Source: a virus. Taken from it: a DNA stretch of 64,000 nucleotides. The stretch covers positions 1 through 64,000 of IMG/VR virus record IMGVR_UViG_3300036790_000048; one strand, 5' to 3'. The notes beneath the pieces are model-generated. The model was not told the origin of the DNA and made no database searches. It saw only the letters and a program-made list of their open reading frames with translations. A program made the translations under genes and the position numbers. Below, one piece after another: positions 9,339 through 16,525 of the stretch (the first letter of the stretch is position 1; every line of letters starts with the position of its first letter).

Positions 9339-9607
9339 GTCGTCAGCCAGATGTTCTCAGGCGACTCCAGCAGCCGCACCGTGAAGTTACGGATGAACAG
9401 GTGCGGGAACTTCCTTGACCGCTCCCCGAGCCGCTGGTCCCCCCACTGCTTGGCGTCCTCGTAGCCAGTCCCGCCGAACCCCGGCTCCCCGAACGGCCCG
9501 AGCGTGCCCTCATGGCAGGTGCCGAAGCACCGGGCCTGCCGGGTGCCGCGGTCGGTGTGCAGCTGGCACCGGTCGTCCGCGAACTCCAGCGTGACGACAT
9601 ACGCCAT
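9335..9607 (-). CDS. Hypothetical protein, 90 aa
   Basis: The ATG at 9607 has a strong GGAGG 8 nt upstream; a longer in-frame start seven codons earlier lies ahead of this site and is not preferred. The product has three cysteines in its first third and a glycine-rich middle (FGEPGFGGTGYED). It ends inside the radical SAM start (GTGA). It follows the structured intergenic element at 9643-9725. No family is recognised. Confidence 0.65.
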   Translation of the reverse strand: MAYVVTLEFADDRCQLHTDRGTRQARCFGTCHEGTLGPFGEPGFGGTGYEDAKQWGDQRLGERSRKFPHLFIRNFTVRLLESPENIWLTT

Positions 9608-9642
9608 GGTCCCCACCTCCCCCACCATCGTAGATGAAAATA

Positions 9643-9725
9643 CGAGTCCCTGCCGCTACTCTTCCGAGGTCAGTAGCCCGCTCCGGTGGGGGTGGAGCAG
9701 CCTCAGTTTTCACGACAGGGACTCG
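9643..9725 (-). ncRNA. Structured three-way-junction RNA candidate in intergenic region
   Basis: The 164-nt gap between the secreted-protein gene and the 90-aa gene holds a 13-bp closing stem. On the minus-strand RNA, CGAGTCCCTGTCG (9725-9713) pairs with CGGCAGGGACTCG (9655-9643), all Watson-Crick except one G-U wobble; the plus-strand RNA would have a C-A mismatch there. Inside are two hairpins: GCTCC/GGAGC with a 9-nt loop and GCTACT/AGTAGC with an 11-nt loop, the last base shared with the closing stem. TATTTTC follows the 3' side, which might aid termination. It could be a cis-regulator, a processed small RNA or an elaborate terminator. Confidence 0.45.
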
Positions 9726-9771
9726 CCAAGAGCATCAGCGCCCGCCTAGCCCTCGCTTGTAACTATACCCA

Positions 9772-11121
9772 CTACCCGGCGGGCAACGCCGTCGCCTGCG
9801 AGACAGTGGTCGTAACTCCGCCGATAACGTACGTAGCCGTGGTGGCAACGCTGGAGTTATCCGTCGATATCGGGTCCGTGCCGGTGCACCCGAGGTTGAC
9901 CCACGTGGCGATGAACCGGTTGGCCAGCACCAGCGCCAGGCTGTTGCCGATCTGCGCGAAGCTCGGTGCCGGTGACTCGTTCTCAGTCTTGGCGTCAGCC
10001 GCCAGCCGCGGCGCTCCGTTCTGCGCCAGCTCCGTGCACCACGCCGCAGTGTCGTTGTCGTTCAGCGTGAACGGCTCGTCCACCTGCGCCCGGTACAGGT
10101 TGTCCAGCGCCAGGTCCGGGACGCCAGCCGGAGTGAACTGGCCGTTGTTGGTCACGAACTCGTCCAGGCCGGGGATGTCCGCCACCGGGGCAGCCTGCCA
10201 CAGCGTGGCCTGCACCTCCTGCAGCGCGCCGGACGGCAGCGGCCCGGCCCCGGAGACGGTCGGGTCCAGCGTGGGCACCGTCCACTCGCCGCACCCGATC
10301 GACGCCAGCACCGCGTCCAGCAGCTGCTCATCCGACCCGTTGGAGATGCCGGGGTTGTACGCGTAGGTCACCGGCACGTTGTCGGACGGGTCCTGGTCCA
10401 CGATCGAGAAGTCATGCGTCGTCGGGCAGGTCATGCCGTCCGCGGTAGACACGCCAGGGTTGGGCACCGTGACCGTGCCGTTCTCGATATCGGAGTTGAG
10501 CGCGCTGTAGAAGGCGTCGTCATTCGCGTACGACTGCTGCGCGAAGTTGATGAACGATCCAGCCCCAGGCCCTACCAGCTTAAGCACGGTGTCGTTGTAC
10601 CCCACCCAGATGTTGAGCACGTCGTGCGAGCCGAGCTGCGGCACCGGAGCCTTAACCGTGGGCGTGGTGCCAGCATCGATGACCTCCGGGTCGTAGATCG
10701 ACAGCTGGCCAGTCTCCGTGTTCAGGATCGTGGCCTGCACGAACGCCGAGTGCGTGCCGTCAGCCTCCGAGCACTGCTCGCCTGAGCTGCTCAGCTGATA
10801 AGGGGTCGCCAGGCCCTTGGCCGACAGAGGGTTGGCCGGGACGATCAGCGTGCACTGCGGCGCTGTCGTCAGCGGCGCTGTCAGCTGGTAGTCCTCTGTG
10901 GTCTGCGACACAGGGGGATGCACCACTGGCGCGAACTTGCCGTGGTACGTGCCGAAGCCGCGGAAGTCGTGCCGGTAGCCGAACCCGGACGACTGCGGCC
11001 GCCCCTGTCCGCCGTGCTGAGTGGCCGCGAACGCCGCCGCTGGGATCGCCAGCGCGATGACCGCCAGCAATAGGAGTACCCTGCGCCAGCCCAGAGACCG
11101 ACGCCTGCGAGATGATGACAT
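9772..11121 (-). CDS. Secreted protein of unknown function with N-terminal signal peptide
   Basis: 449 residues. A basic n-region (SSSRRRRSLGWRR), hydrophobic core LLLLAVIALAIPAAAFA and an A-x-A type cleavage region around residue 33 predict export. The mature part is soluble, rich in S, T, A and D, with a few cysteines that could form disulfides, and no recognised catalytic motif. AAGGGA lies 6 nt before the ATG. It follows a six-helix MsrQ-like membrane gene, so the two may act together at the envelope. Actinobacterial secreted proteins of this general style exist, so it may be host-derived. Confidence 0.75.
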   Translation of the reverse strand: MSSSRRRRSLGWRRVLLLLAVIALAIPAAAFAATQHGGQGRPQSSGFGYRHDFRGFGTYHGKFAPVVHPPVSQTTEDYQLTAPLTTAPQCTLIVPANPLSAKGLATPYQLSSSGEQCSEADGTHSAFVQATILNTETGQLSIYDPEVIDAGTTPTVKAPVPQLGSHDVLNIWVGYNDTVLKLVGPGAGSFINFAQQSYANDDAFYSALNSDIENGTVTVPNPGVSTADGMTCPTTHDFSIVDQDPSDNVPVTYAYNPGISNGSDEQLLDAVLASIGCGEWTVPTLDPTVSGAGPLPSGALQEVQATLWQAAPVADIPGLDEFVTNNGQFTPAGVPDLALDNLYRAQVDEPFTLNDNDTAAWCTELAQNGAPRLAADAKTENESPAPSFAQIGNSLALVLANRFIATWVNLGCTGTDPISTDNSSVATTATYVIGGVTTTVSQATALPAG

Positions 11122-11277
11122 GATTTCCCTTCAGTAACCGCGAGGACAGCCAGAGAGGCAGCCCGTACATCATGACCTGCCTCAGCCCGATGGCGAACAC
11201 GAACAAGACCAGCGTGACAGTGACGGCCCCGAGCACGGTGGCCGCCGCCAGCTGCGCCCCCCGCAAGCTAAGAACCC
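11122..11277 (-). other. Gap with membrane-helix coding potential
   Basis: The spacer between the MsrQ-like gene and the secreted-protein gene is open in one frame from a TTG near 11265 and would encode a convincing hydrophobic segment (LVLFVFAIGL). The same frame stays open about 360 nt into the secreted gene, where the translation becomes low-complexity. It is either a short membrane protein whose end is hidden by a frameshift, or chance. Confidence 0.25.
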
Positions 11278-12071
11278 CAGAGGGTGACCGCCCGCGCAAC
11301 CTCGCGCACCTCCTCGCCGCCTATGATCAGCACCCCCACCAGCGCGACTGACCCGATGATCCCGAGCGCCGCCCACCAGCCGCCAGTGGAGTACCCGCCC
11401 GCCCTCCAGTTCTTGATGGACCTGCGCACCCGCGGCCTGCGCAGCAGCACCGCGGGCAATGTGGCCCCGCCATACGCCGCGGTGATGACCCACGCGTGCA
11501 TCGACGCCAGGTGGAGTCCGACGATCGCCCACACGATCCACATGAGGCTGCGCTGCCAGCGTTTCCACTCCGGGCCGAGAGCCTTCTGCGCCACCGCGCT
11601 GGACGTGGCCGCCATGGGCAGGAGCAGGACCACGATCAGCAGCCCGGTCCAGTCCACCGCGCTACCTGCCGCCCGGTCGGCCATCGACGCCGAGGGGTAC
11701 GGCGTCACCGGCGGGTACGCCAGGTGGATGGCCAGCCCGGCCGCGCCGAGCACAAACACCCACAGCCCGTACCACCAGCGCAGCTTGGTGATCTTGAGCC
11801 TGGCCACCGTGATGAACGGCGTGACCGCCAGGCAGGCGATCAAGCACAGCGTGGCATCGAACCCAATCACCGCGTCCGCGTAGTCCAGCAGCCGCCCGGC
11901 GACGATCGGTCTCAGCAGGAACAGCATGGGCACCAGCGGCCACACCCGCAGCGCCGTCCACATCGGCCGGTGGTGAGGGGTCGCCGCGATCTTGAACGCC
12001 GTAGTCACCGGGCCTGCCGGTCTGGCCGGTGCCGCGTGCCTGCCTCGCTGGTTAGCAGCTCGCTGTCCCAC
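11268..12071 (-). CDS. MsrQ/YedZ-like ferric-reductase-type heme membrane protein
   Basis: 267 residues with about six membrane helices. The segment LLLPMAATSSAVAQKALG followed by W-x2-W-Q-R matches the MsrQ/ferric-reductase signature at the loop between helices 4 and 5, and CLAVTPFITVARLK matches the end of helix 2. Possible heme-ligand histidines are in AIHLAY and GLHLASMH. The usual LHR of that loop is WQR here, so one conserved His is missing. MsrQ passes electrons from the quinone pool to the periplasmic methionine-sulfoxide reductase MsrP; no MsrP gene is in the window. Start GTG follows AGG. Likely acquired from a host. Confidence 0.6.
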   Translation of the reverse strand: MGQRAANQRGRHAAPARPAGPVTTAFKIAATPHHRPMWTALRVWPLVPMLFLLRPIVAGRLLDYADAVIGFDATLCLIACLAVTPFITVARLKITKLRWWYGLWVFVLGAAGLAIHLAYPPVTPYPSASMADRAAGSAVDWTGLLIVVLLLPMAATSSAVAQKALGPEWKRWQRSLMWIVWAIVGLHLASMHAWVITAAYGGATLPAVLLRRPRVRRSIKNWRAGGYSTGGWWAALGIIGSVALVGVLIIGGEEVREVARAVTLWGS

Positions 12072-12089
12072 GCGCGTACCTATCGGCAG

Positions 12090-12344
12090 CTAGCCGTTCC
12101 ACGCATTGCGCTCGCGGGCCACCTCGCACGTGATACGCAGCCGGCACTTGTTCTCGGCCATCCGGACTGCTGCGCGCTGCACCTCGACCTCATTGCCGTC
12201 CCGGCGATGGCCGTCGATCTCGCGCTCGTTATTGTCGATCGCCTCGGGATAGATCTTCAGCAGCGACAGCAGCTCCCCAGGCGGGCAAGTACGGCAGTAC
12301 TTGCGGAACTGGTCCTCGCCGTTAGCTGGCGGAGGTGACGCCAC
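12090..12344 (-). CDS. Hypothetical protein, 84 aa
   Basis: A GTG start at 12344 is favoured because it overlaps the end of the SbcC C-lobe gene by 23 nt; an ATG at 12398 would overlap by 77 nt. The product has four cysteines (YCRTC, then NKC and ITC) and is otherwise charged and helical. No family is recognised. Confidence 0.5.
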   Translation of the reverse strand: MASPPPANGEDQFRKYCRTCPPGELLSLLKIYPEAIDNNEREIDGHRRDGNEVEVQRAAVRMAENKCRLRITCEVARERNAWNG

Positions 12345-12954
12345 TGCCGTCCAGCTCCAGCCGCATCCGCGCGTCGGCCGCGTCGTCGTATGCGTCACTG
12401 TGAGTGACTAGCACGATCTGCACACCAGCCTGGTGCGACACCTCGGCCAGGAACTCCGCTAGCCGCGGCTCGTACTCGCGCGAGACGTGGCCGAACGTCT
12501 CGTCAAGGAACAGCACCCGCCGGGCGTGCGGCGTCAGCAGCAGGACCACCAGCCGCACCATGAACCCAGTGACCGCGGCCATGCCCCCGCCGCGAGCGTC
12601 CATGACCGGGGTGTCCACCGCCCGGCCGCCGTACTGGGACCGGATGACGAACTCGGTCACCGCCTGGTTGGCCTTGACCGACTGCTGCACGTGGAAGCTC
12701 AGCTCAGACCCGAAGATGACCTGCAGCCCGCTGGTCACCAGCGTCTCCAGCTGGTCCTGCGCCTGCTTCTGCGCCATCTCCCCGAAGCTGGTCAGCAGCG
12801 CGTTGGCCTGCGTGTGCCGCTCGGTCTCAGCCTGCAAGTCCTGCACCTCGGCCTGCACCCGCATGCCCCGCGCCCCCAGCTCCCGCGCCGCGCCAGCTCG
12901 CCGCTCATAGGAGTACCGCGCCTGCCGCACCCGGTCAGCCAAAAGATCCATCAC
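12322..12954 (-). CDS. SbcC/Rad50 C-terminal ATPase lobe encoded as a separate protein
   Basis: 210 residues. The first ~75 are a helical coiled-coil arm. They are followed by an ABC/SMC-type signature region (DARGGGMAAVTGF, 119-131), Walker B VLFLDET (147-153) with catalytic Glu152, and an H-loop histidine (His185 in VTHSD). There is no Walker A. The missing N-lobe is encoded 4.6 kb away at 17611-18567, so two polypeptides must assemble into one ATPase head. A GTG at 12954 and the adjacent ATG at 12951 are both possible starts. It partners SbcD (16512-17486) in DNA-end processing. Confidence 0.8.
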   Translation of the reverse strand: MMDLLADRVRQARYSYERRAGAARELGARGMRVQAEVQDLQAETERHTQANALLTSFGEMAQKQAQDQLETLVTSGLQVIFGSELSFHVQQSVKANQAVTEFVIRSQYGGRAVDTPVMDARGGGMAAVTGFMVRLVVLLLTPHARRVLFLDETFGHVSREYEPRLAEFLAEVSHQAGVQIVLVTHSDAYDDAADARMRLELDGSGVTSAS

Positions 12955-13138
12955 GGCCCGTCCTCTTCCGCCAGATCAGCCGAGTCAGGTACACCAGCGC
13001 CGCGCGCCGGTGCTGCGGAGTGTCCAGCGGCATGCACTCCGACACCTCGATGTCATTCTCCCGGCACTCGGGGATGACCTTGGCCAGCAGGTCGATCACC
13101 GGCCCGTCCGGCTGGTCCAGGGGTGACCAGTCAGTCAC
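12935..13138 (-). CDS. Hypothetical protein, 67 aa
   Basis: GTG start overlaps the TGA of the cold-shock gene (GTGA) and the end overlaps the SbcC C-lobe gene by 20 nt. The product has a C-terminal basic helix (RRAALVYLTRLIWRKRTGR) that could bind nucleic acid. No domain is recognised. Confidence 0.6.
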   Translation of the reverse strand: MTDWSPLDQPDGPVIDLLAKVIPECRENDIEVSECMPLDTPQHRRAALVYLTRLIWRKRTGRDGSFG

Positions 13139-13476
13139 GACACCCACCCGTGACCCCTGGCCATCTGCAGTAGCGCGCCCTCCCAGTCCGCAGCGCGCAC
13201 CGCAGTGTCCACCTCCGCCATGAACACCTCCGGCGTCAGCACGTCCAGCGCCGGCTGCTGTCGCGCAGCGCCGTCACGCTGGCCGACGATCACATCGCAC
13301 GCCTGCACCCCGCGCTCGGTGGCCCGCTTGCTGAACGTCACCCGCTCGCCGGGCACCAGCTGCTGAGTCCCGCGCGGCAGCTGCTTGGCGTGCACGAACA
13401 CGTCATCCCCGCCCGGCTCCGTGATGAACCCGAACCCGCGGTCCTCCAGCCACGCCTTGACCACTCCCTCCGCCAT
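13135..13476 (-). CDS. Cold-shock domain protein with C-terminal extension
   Basis: 113 residues. Residues 1-65 form a cold-shock OB fold: GVVKAW, then RNP1-like RGFGFI and RNP2-like VFVHA, the aromatic face that binds single-stranded RNA or DNA. An extra ~45-residue C-terminal helix region is absent from ordinary 67-70 aa Csp proteins. The ATG at 13476 is chosen because GGAGGGG precedes it and the domain starts there; upstream sequence in frame is low-complexity and inside dnaN. Expected roles are RNA chaperone or single-strand binding. Confidence 0.88.
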   Translation of the reverse strand: MAEGVVKAWLEDRGFGFITEPGGDDVFVHAKQLPRGTQQLVPGERVTFSKRATERGVQACDVIVGQRDGAARQQPALDVLTPEVFMAEVDTAVRAADWEGALLQMARGHGWVS

Positions 13477-13484
13477 TACCCCTC

Positions 13485-14657
13485 CTACTCCAGCAGCACC
13501 GGTGGCAGCTGCCCGATCACGCCCGCCGTCTGGGCCTTGTCGTCGCGCAGCACCAGCGGGCTCCTGCGCTTGCCTGCGTCGGCGGCGAGGTGCAGCGACA
13601 CCTGCGGCCCCGCCGTCAGCCCCAGCAAGTCCTCCAGGTGCTCGTGGTTGACCACGATCATCCGTTCCTTGGACGTCCATTGCGCCGGGATCTCCTCAGA
13701 CGCCGCGTTGTGGTTCTTGTCCCGGCTGACCAGCGTCATCTTGCCGGGGGCCAGGCGCAGCCCGATGGCCGCGCTCTCCGGATCAGCCGTGATGCGCACC
13801 CGGTGGATGGCCGACACCAGGTCCCCCTTGTCCACCGACACGACCTGGCCGTTCTCGGTCATCGGCCCGCGCAACAGGCGCTTCTCCATGTCCGGGAACT
13901 CGCCCGCCATCTTCCCGGCCATGAACACGTCGTTGCCGATCCGGAACGCGAGGACGTACTTCTCCTCCCCCAGGCCGATCTCCTCGGCCTGGCAGTCGGC
14001 CAGCAGCCGGATCAGCCCGTCCACCGCGCCGACCGGGACCTGCATGTCCACCGGGAACCCGGCGATCGTCGCCTTGTGCAGGCGCACGTGCGACGACGCG
14101 ATGACCCGGCCGTCGCTGATGCTGATCGCCATCAGCTTGGGGTTGGTGCCGTCCCTGCTGGCCGCGTTCTTGACCAGCGACAGCGCCGTCAGCAGCTTCC
14201 CGCGGCTCACCGAGGTGAACTCCATGGAGTGCGCGTCGGGCAGTGGCGGGTAGTCGTCAGCCGGCTGGAGCATGAGGTCCCACGACGCGTGGCCAGCGGT
14301 GATGTGGGCCGACCCGCGGACGATCCGCACCTCCAAGTCGCCCTCGCCCGCCTCGTGCAGGATCTTGAGGAACCGGTGCGCCGGTAGCAGCACGGTGCCG
14401 CTCCCGATGCAGGTCACCAGCGTGGACTCCGACAGGACGCTCAGCTCCATATCGGTGGCCGCCACCCGCAGGCTGCCGTCCCCGATCACGACCTGGAAGT
14501 TGGACAGCAGCGGGTAGATGTTCTTGCCCGGCACCACCGACGCCGCCCGCTCCGTGAGCTGCTGCAAGTGGAACCGCTTGGCCGTGAACCCGATCTCCGC
14601 CTTGCCCGCGAACGACAGCTGCCGGGCGTCCTCCGCCAGCTGGTCGCCGTCAGCCAT
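13485..14657 (-). CDS. dnaN: DNA polymerase III beta sliding clamp
   Basis: 390 residues, close to the usual ~370-400 of bacterial beta clamps, with the three repeated clamp folds. Recognisable pieces are LQQLTERAASVVPGKNIYPLL near the start, LRVAATDMELSV (first-domain strand), PADDYPPLPD, and repeated hydrophobic strands through to GQLPPVLLE. It should form a ring on DNA that tethers polymerase and repair enzymes and be loaded by the DnaX/delta/delta' proteins encoded here. The ATG at 14657 is chosen over a longer open frame because it overlaps the 58-aa upstream gene; the extra 34 residues are low-complexity. Confidence 0.9.
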   Translation of the reverse strand: MADGDQLAEDARQLSFAGKAEIGFTAKRFHLQQLTERAASVVPGKNIYPLLSNFQVVIGDGSLRVAATDMELSVLSESTLVTCIGSGTVLLPAHRFLKILHEAGEGDLEVRIVRGSAHITAGHASWDLMLQPADDYPPLPDAHSMEFTSVSRGKLLTALSLVKNAASRDGTNPKLMAISISDGRVIASSHVRLHKATIAGFPVDMQVPVGAVDGLIRLLADCQAEEIGLGEEKYVLAFRIGNDVFMAGKMAGEFPDMEKRLLRGPMTENGQVVSVDKGDLVSAIHRVRITADPESAAIGLRLAPGKMTLVSRDKNHNAASEEIPAQWTSKERMIVVNHEHLEDLLGLTAGPQVSLHLAADAGKRRSPLVLRDDKAQTAGVIGQLPPVLLE

Positions 14658-14826
14658 GCAGCGCGTCCTCGATGTGGGACGCCAGACACGGCCCGACGTC
14701 CAGGCTGCGGTCGGACACCAGCTCGTCCATGTCGTTACACCCGTAGTCGCTGAAGTCAAACGACCGGATGGCCGCCAGGATCTTCTTGCCGTCCTGAGAC
14801 AGCCCCTTCTCCGTGCTGGTGCTCAC
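14650..14826 (-). CDS. Hypothetical protein, 58 aa
   Basis: Acidic, helical protein (KKILAAIRSFDFSDYG, then DELVSDRSLD) with a GTG start overlapping the upstream TGA (GTGA), preceded by GGTGGGA, and ending 8 nt inside dnaN. Translational coupling with dnaN suggests a replication link. No family is recognised. Confidence 0.65.
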   Translation of the reverse strand: MSTSTEKGLSQDGKKILAAIRSFDFSDYGCNDMDELVSDRSLDVGPCLASHIEDALHG

Positions 14827-15074
14827 AATCCCACCGCCCTCAGCGCCGTGTCTACCGCCGCCGTCTCGTGCTCGATCGCCTGGTTCACGTCCTCCAGCAG
14901 CTTGGCCGCCTGCGCGGGCGAGTCCGCGCCGAACTCCGCCTTGAGCGCCGCGTCCGCCTCGGCCAGGTCCTTCTGCGCCTGCTCCCGGGCGTACGCAGCC
15001 TGGTCGCGGGCGCGGTTGGCCTGCTCCACCCGCGCCCGCAGCCGGGCCACCGTCGCCGCCATGTCCTCAGCCAT
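14823..15074 (-). CDS. Coiled-coil protein, possibly a detached SbcC arm
   Basis: 83 residues, almost entirely helical and rich in A, E, Q and R (VARLRARVEQANRARDQ), with FGADSPAQAAKLLEDVN following. The spacing of an F-G-x-x-S-P-x-x-A turn between two coils resembles the arm region after the zinc hook in SbcC/Rad50. As both SbcC lobes are encoded separately nearby, this could be a third fragment, but it could equally be an independent coiled-coil protein. A GGAGGGTGGG stretch precedes the ATG. Confidence 0.7.
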   Translation of the reverse strand: MAEDMAATVARLRARVEQANRARDQAAYAREQAQKDLAEADAALKAEFGADSPAQAAKLLEDVNQAIEHETAAVDTALRAVGL

Positions 15075-15140
15075 TCATCCCACCCACCCTCCACGAAGCC
15101 CATTGGCATCGCGATACATACCTTCAGGCACGAGGTTCAC
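15075..15140 (-). CDS. Candidate 21-residue microprotein
   Basis: In the spacer upstream of the 83-aa gene, AAAGGAGG stands 9 nt before a GTG that opens a 22-codon frame ending TGA immediately before the next ATG (TGAATG). The ribosome site is among the best in the window. The peptide is glycine- and aromatic-rich (MYRDANGLRGGW). It could be a leader that couples translation to the downstream gene rather than a functional protein. Confidence 0.4.
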   Translation of the reverse strand: MNLVPEGMYRDANGLRGGWVG

Positions 15141-15155
15141 TGGGCATCACCTCCT

Positions 15156-16013
15156 TTAGAACAACCGCACACTATTGCTGGTACCGGGAGCAGGAGCGTA
15201 CTTCACACAGGCGTGCCTCACCTCGCAGTACCCGCAGCCCGTGCTATCCGCTTTTGGGGAGTAGTCCTGACGCAGGATGTCATGCGCGGTGCGCTCGATC
15301 CGCGTGTGCATCTCGGCCCGGTCGTGCTCGGTGGGCTGCCAGGACATAAACTGCTGGCTCTCCACCATGGGCTGTATCAGCCCGGCCAGGGTGAGCGGCT
15401 GGCCGAACATGCACTCGCACGTCACGTCGTAGAACGCCAGCTGCGCCTTGGTTTTCCGCCAGTACTGGTCGTCCTTGGTCACCTTCAGGTCCCAGACCCC
15501 GTAGTGGCCGGTGGACGGCTCGCGCACCAGGAGGTCCATCTCGCCGTTCAGCAGGATCTTGACCGGCGGGCCGCCCGCCGTCAGTGGAGAGATCATCATG
15601 GGCGTCTTGAACCGCACCGCGGGCTGGTACTCGTACGGCAGCACGAACTTGGTCAGGAACTTCTCCAGCCGGTCAGCGCACACCGTGCAGAACGCCCGCA
15701 CGTTCTCCCGGTCCTGGCGGTGCTTCCACCGCACCACCCCGTCGCCCTCTTCTATGACCTGCCGCTCGATCTCGTCCATGATCATGACGACGTGGGCCAC
15801 CATCCACCCAGGCGGAGGCGGGTCCATGCTCAGCCACCGGCGCATCGCCTGGTCCACGACATTGCCCTGGAAGAACACGCGCACGTCCGTGACCGGGCTT
15901 TTCATCCCCTCTGACGTCAGGTACGACTTCTGCTTGCACTCCTCGCTGGTCCTGATCTTCGACCAGCTGACCTTGACGAGCCGCGTCTCCTCATCGTAAT
16001 GACTCACGTACAC
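15156..16013 (-). CDS. PD-(D/E)XK nuclease of RecB/Cas4-like type with Fe-S cysteines
   Basis: 285 residues. The nuclease core has GEMDLLV with Asp160 and WDLKVT with Asp175 and Lys177, the D...D-x-K pattern of this superfamily, followed by QLAFYDV, a typical helix of RecB-like nucleases. Cys26 plus a C-terminal trio (C260, C263, C269 in CGYCEVRHAC) matches the four-cysteine iron-sulfur pin of AddB/Cas4-type enzymes. It lies directly after the SbcC N-lobe, SbcD and HAD genes, suggesting DNA-end resection or recombination. There is no CRISPR array, so a Cas4 adaptation role is not implied. Confidence 0.82.
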   Translation of the reverse strand: MYVSHYDEETRLVKVSWSKIRTSEECKQKSYLTSEGMKSPVTDVRVFFQGNVVDQAMRRWLSMDPPPPGWMVAHVVMIMDEIERQVIEEGDGVVRWKHRQDRENVRAFCTVCADRLEKFLTKFVLPYEYQPAVRFKTPMMISPLTAGGPPVKILLNGEMDLLVREPSTGHYGVWDLKVTKDDQYWRKTKAQLAFYDVTCECMFGQPLTLAGLIQPMVESQQFMSWQPTEHDRAEMHTRIERTAHDILRQDYSPKADSTGCGYCEVRHACVKYAPAPGTSNSVRLF

Positions 16014-16525
16014 CCAGCCCGGTACACCTTGGCCGCGGCCAGCTCAGGCGGATAGCACGGGTTGAGCACCAGGACCGGGACGTCGGTCAGGTCGCGGATC
16101 ATCTGCGCCGTCTCCGGCCAGTCCTCCACGAACAGCACGACCTCCTTGCCCTGGTCGCGCAGGTCCCAGATCCAGCGAGCCTTCATGCACGCGTTGGCGG
16201 ACGGCGGAAACTCGGCGTTGCTGCGCGGCTTCATCAGCAGGCAGTCCACCGGCAGCTCCAGCCGCGCGAACTGCGCCTCCACGATGTCCCGCGCGCTGTC
16301 ATCCGCCCCTGTCATCACGTACTGCAAGTGGTGAGGGGCCAGCAGCTTCATTAGGCTTACCGCCCCCTCGATTGGCTCATCTTCCCCGCACGCGAGCGCG
16401 TAATCCTCCCAGGTCAGCTCGCCTGCCTTGATCTTGGGCACCAGGTGCTGGCGCTTCATGGTGGACACCAAGGTGCTGTCCTTGTCCCACGCCACCACCG
16501 TGCGCAGGTTCTCACGATCGCTCAT
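16004..16525 (-). CDS. HAD-superfamily phosphatase
   Basis: 173 residues. VVAWDKDSTL near residue 9 is a DxDxT-type nucleophile motif; later MTGADDS (motif II region) and LFVEDWPETAQM (motif IV acidic residues) fit a small HAD enzyme, as in polynucleotide 3'-phosphatases and phage 5'/3'-nucleotidases. Being next to SbcD and a PD-(D/E)XK nuclease, clean-up of DNA termini is a reasonable guess, not shown. The ATG at 16525 is preferred; an upstream start would add 12 residues deep in sbcD. Confidence 0.72.
   Translation of the reverse strand: MSDRENLRTVVAWDKDSTLVSTMKRQHLVPKIKAGELTWEDYALACGEDEPIEGAVSLMKLLAPHHLQYVMTGADDSARDIVEAQFARLELPVDCLLMKPRSNAEFPPSANACMKARWIWDLRDQGKEVVLFVEDWPETAQMIRDLTDVPVLVLNPCYPPELAAAKVYRAGCT

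Noticed and set aside
9643-9725. tRNA gene at the structured intergenic element
   Set aside because: There is a stem and two hairpins but no T-loop GTTC/AAtCC, no D-arm consensus, no anticodon arm of normal length and no CCA end.
15156-16013. Cas4 as part of a CRISPR system
   Set aside because: The nuclease has Cas4-like cysteines, but there is no repeat-spacer array nor any Cas1/Cas2 gene in the window.
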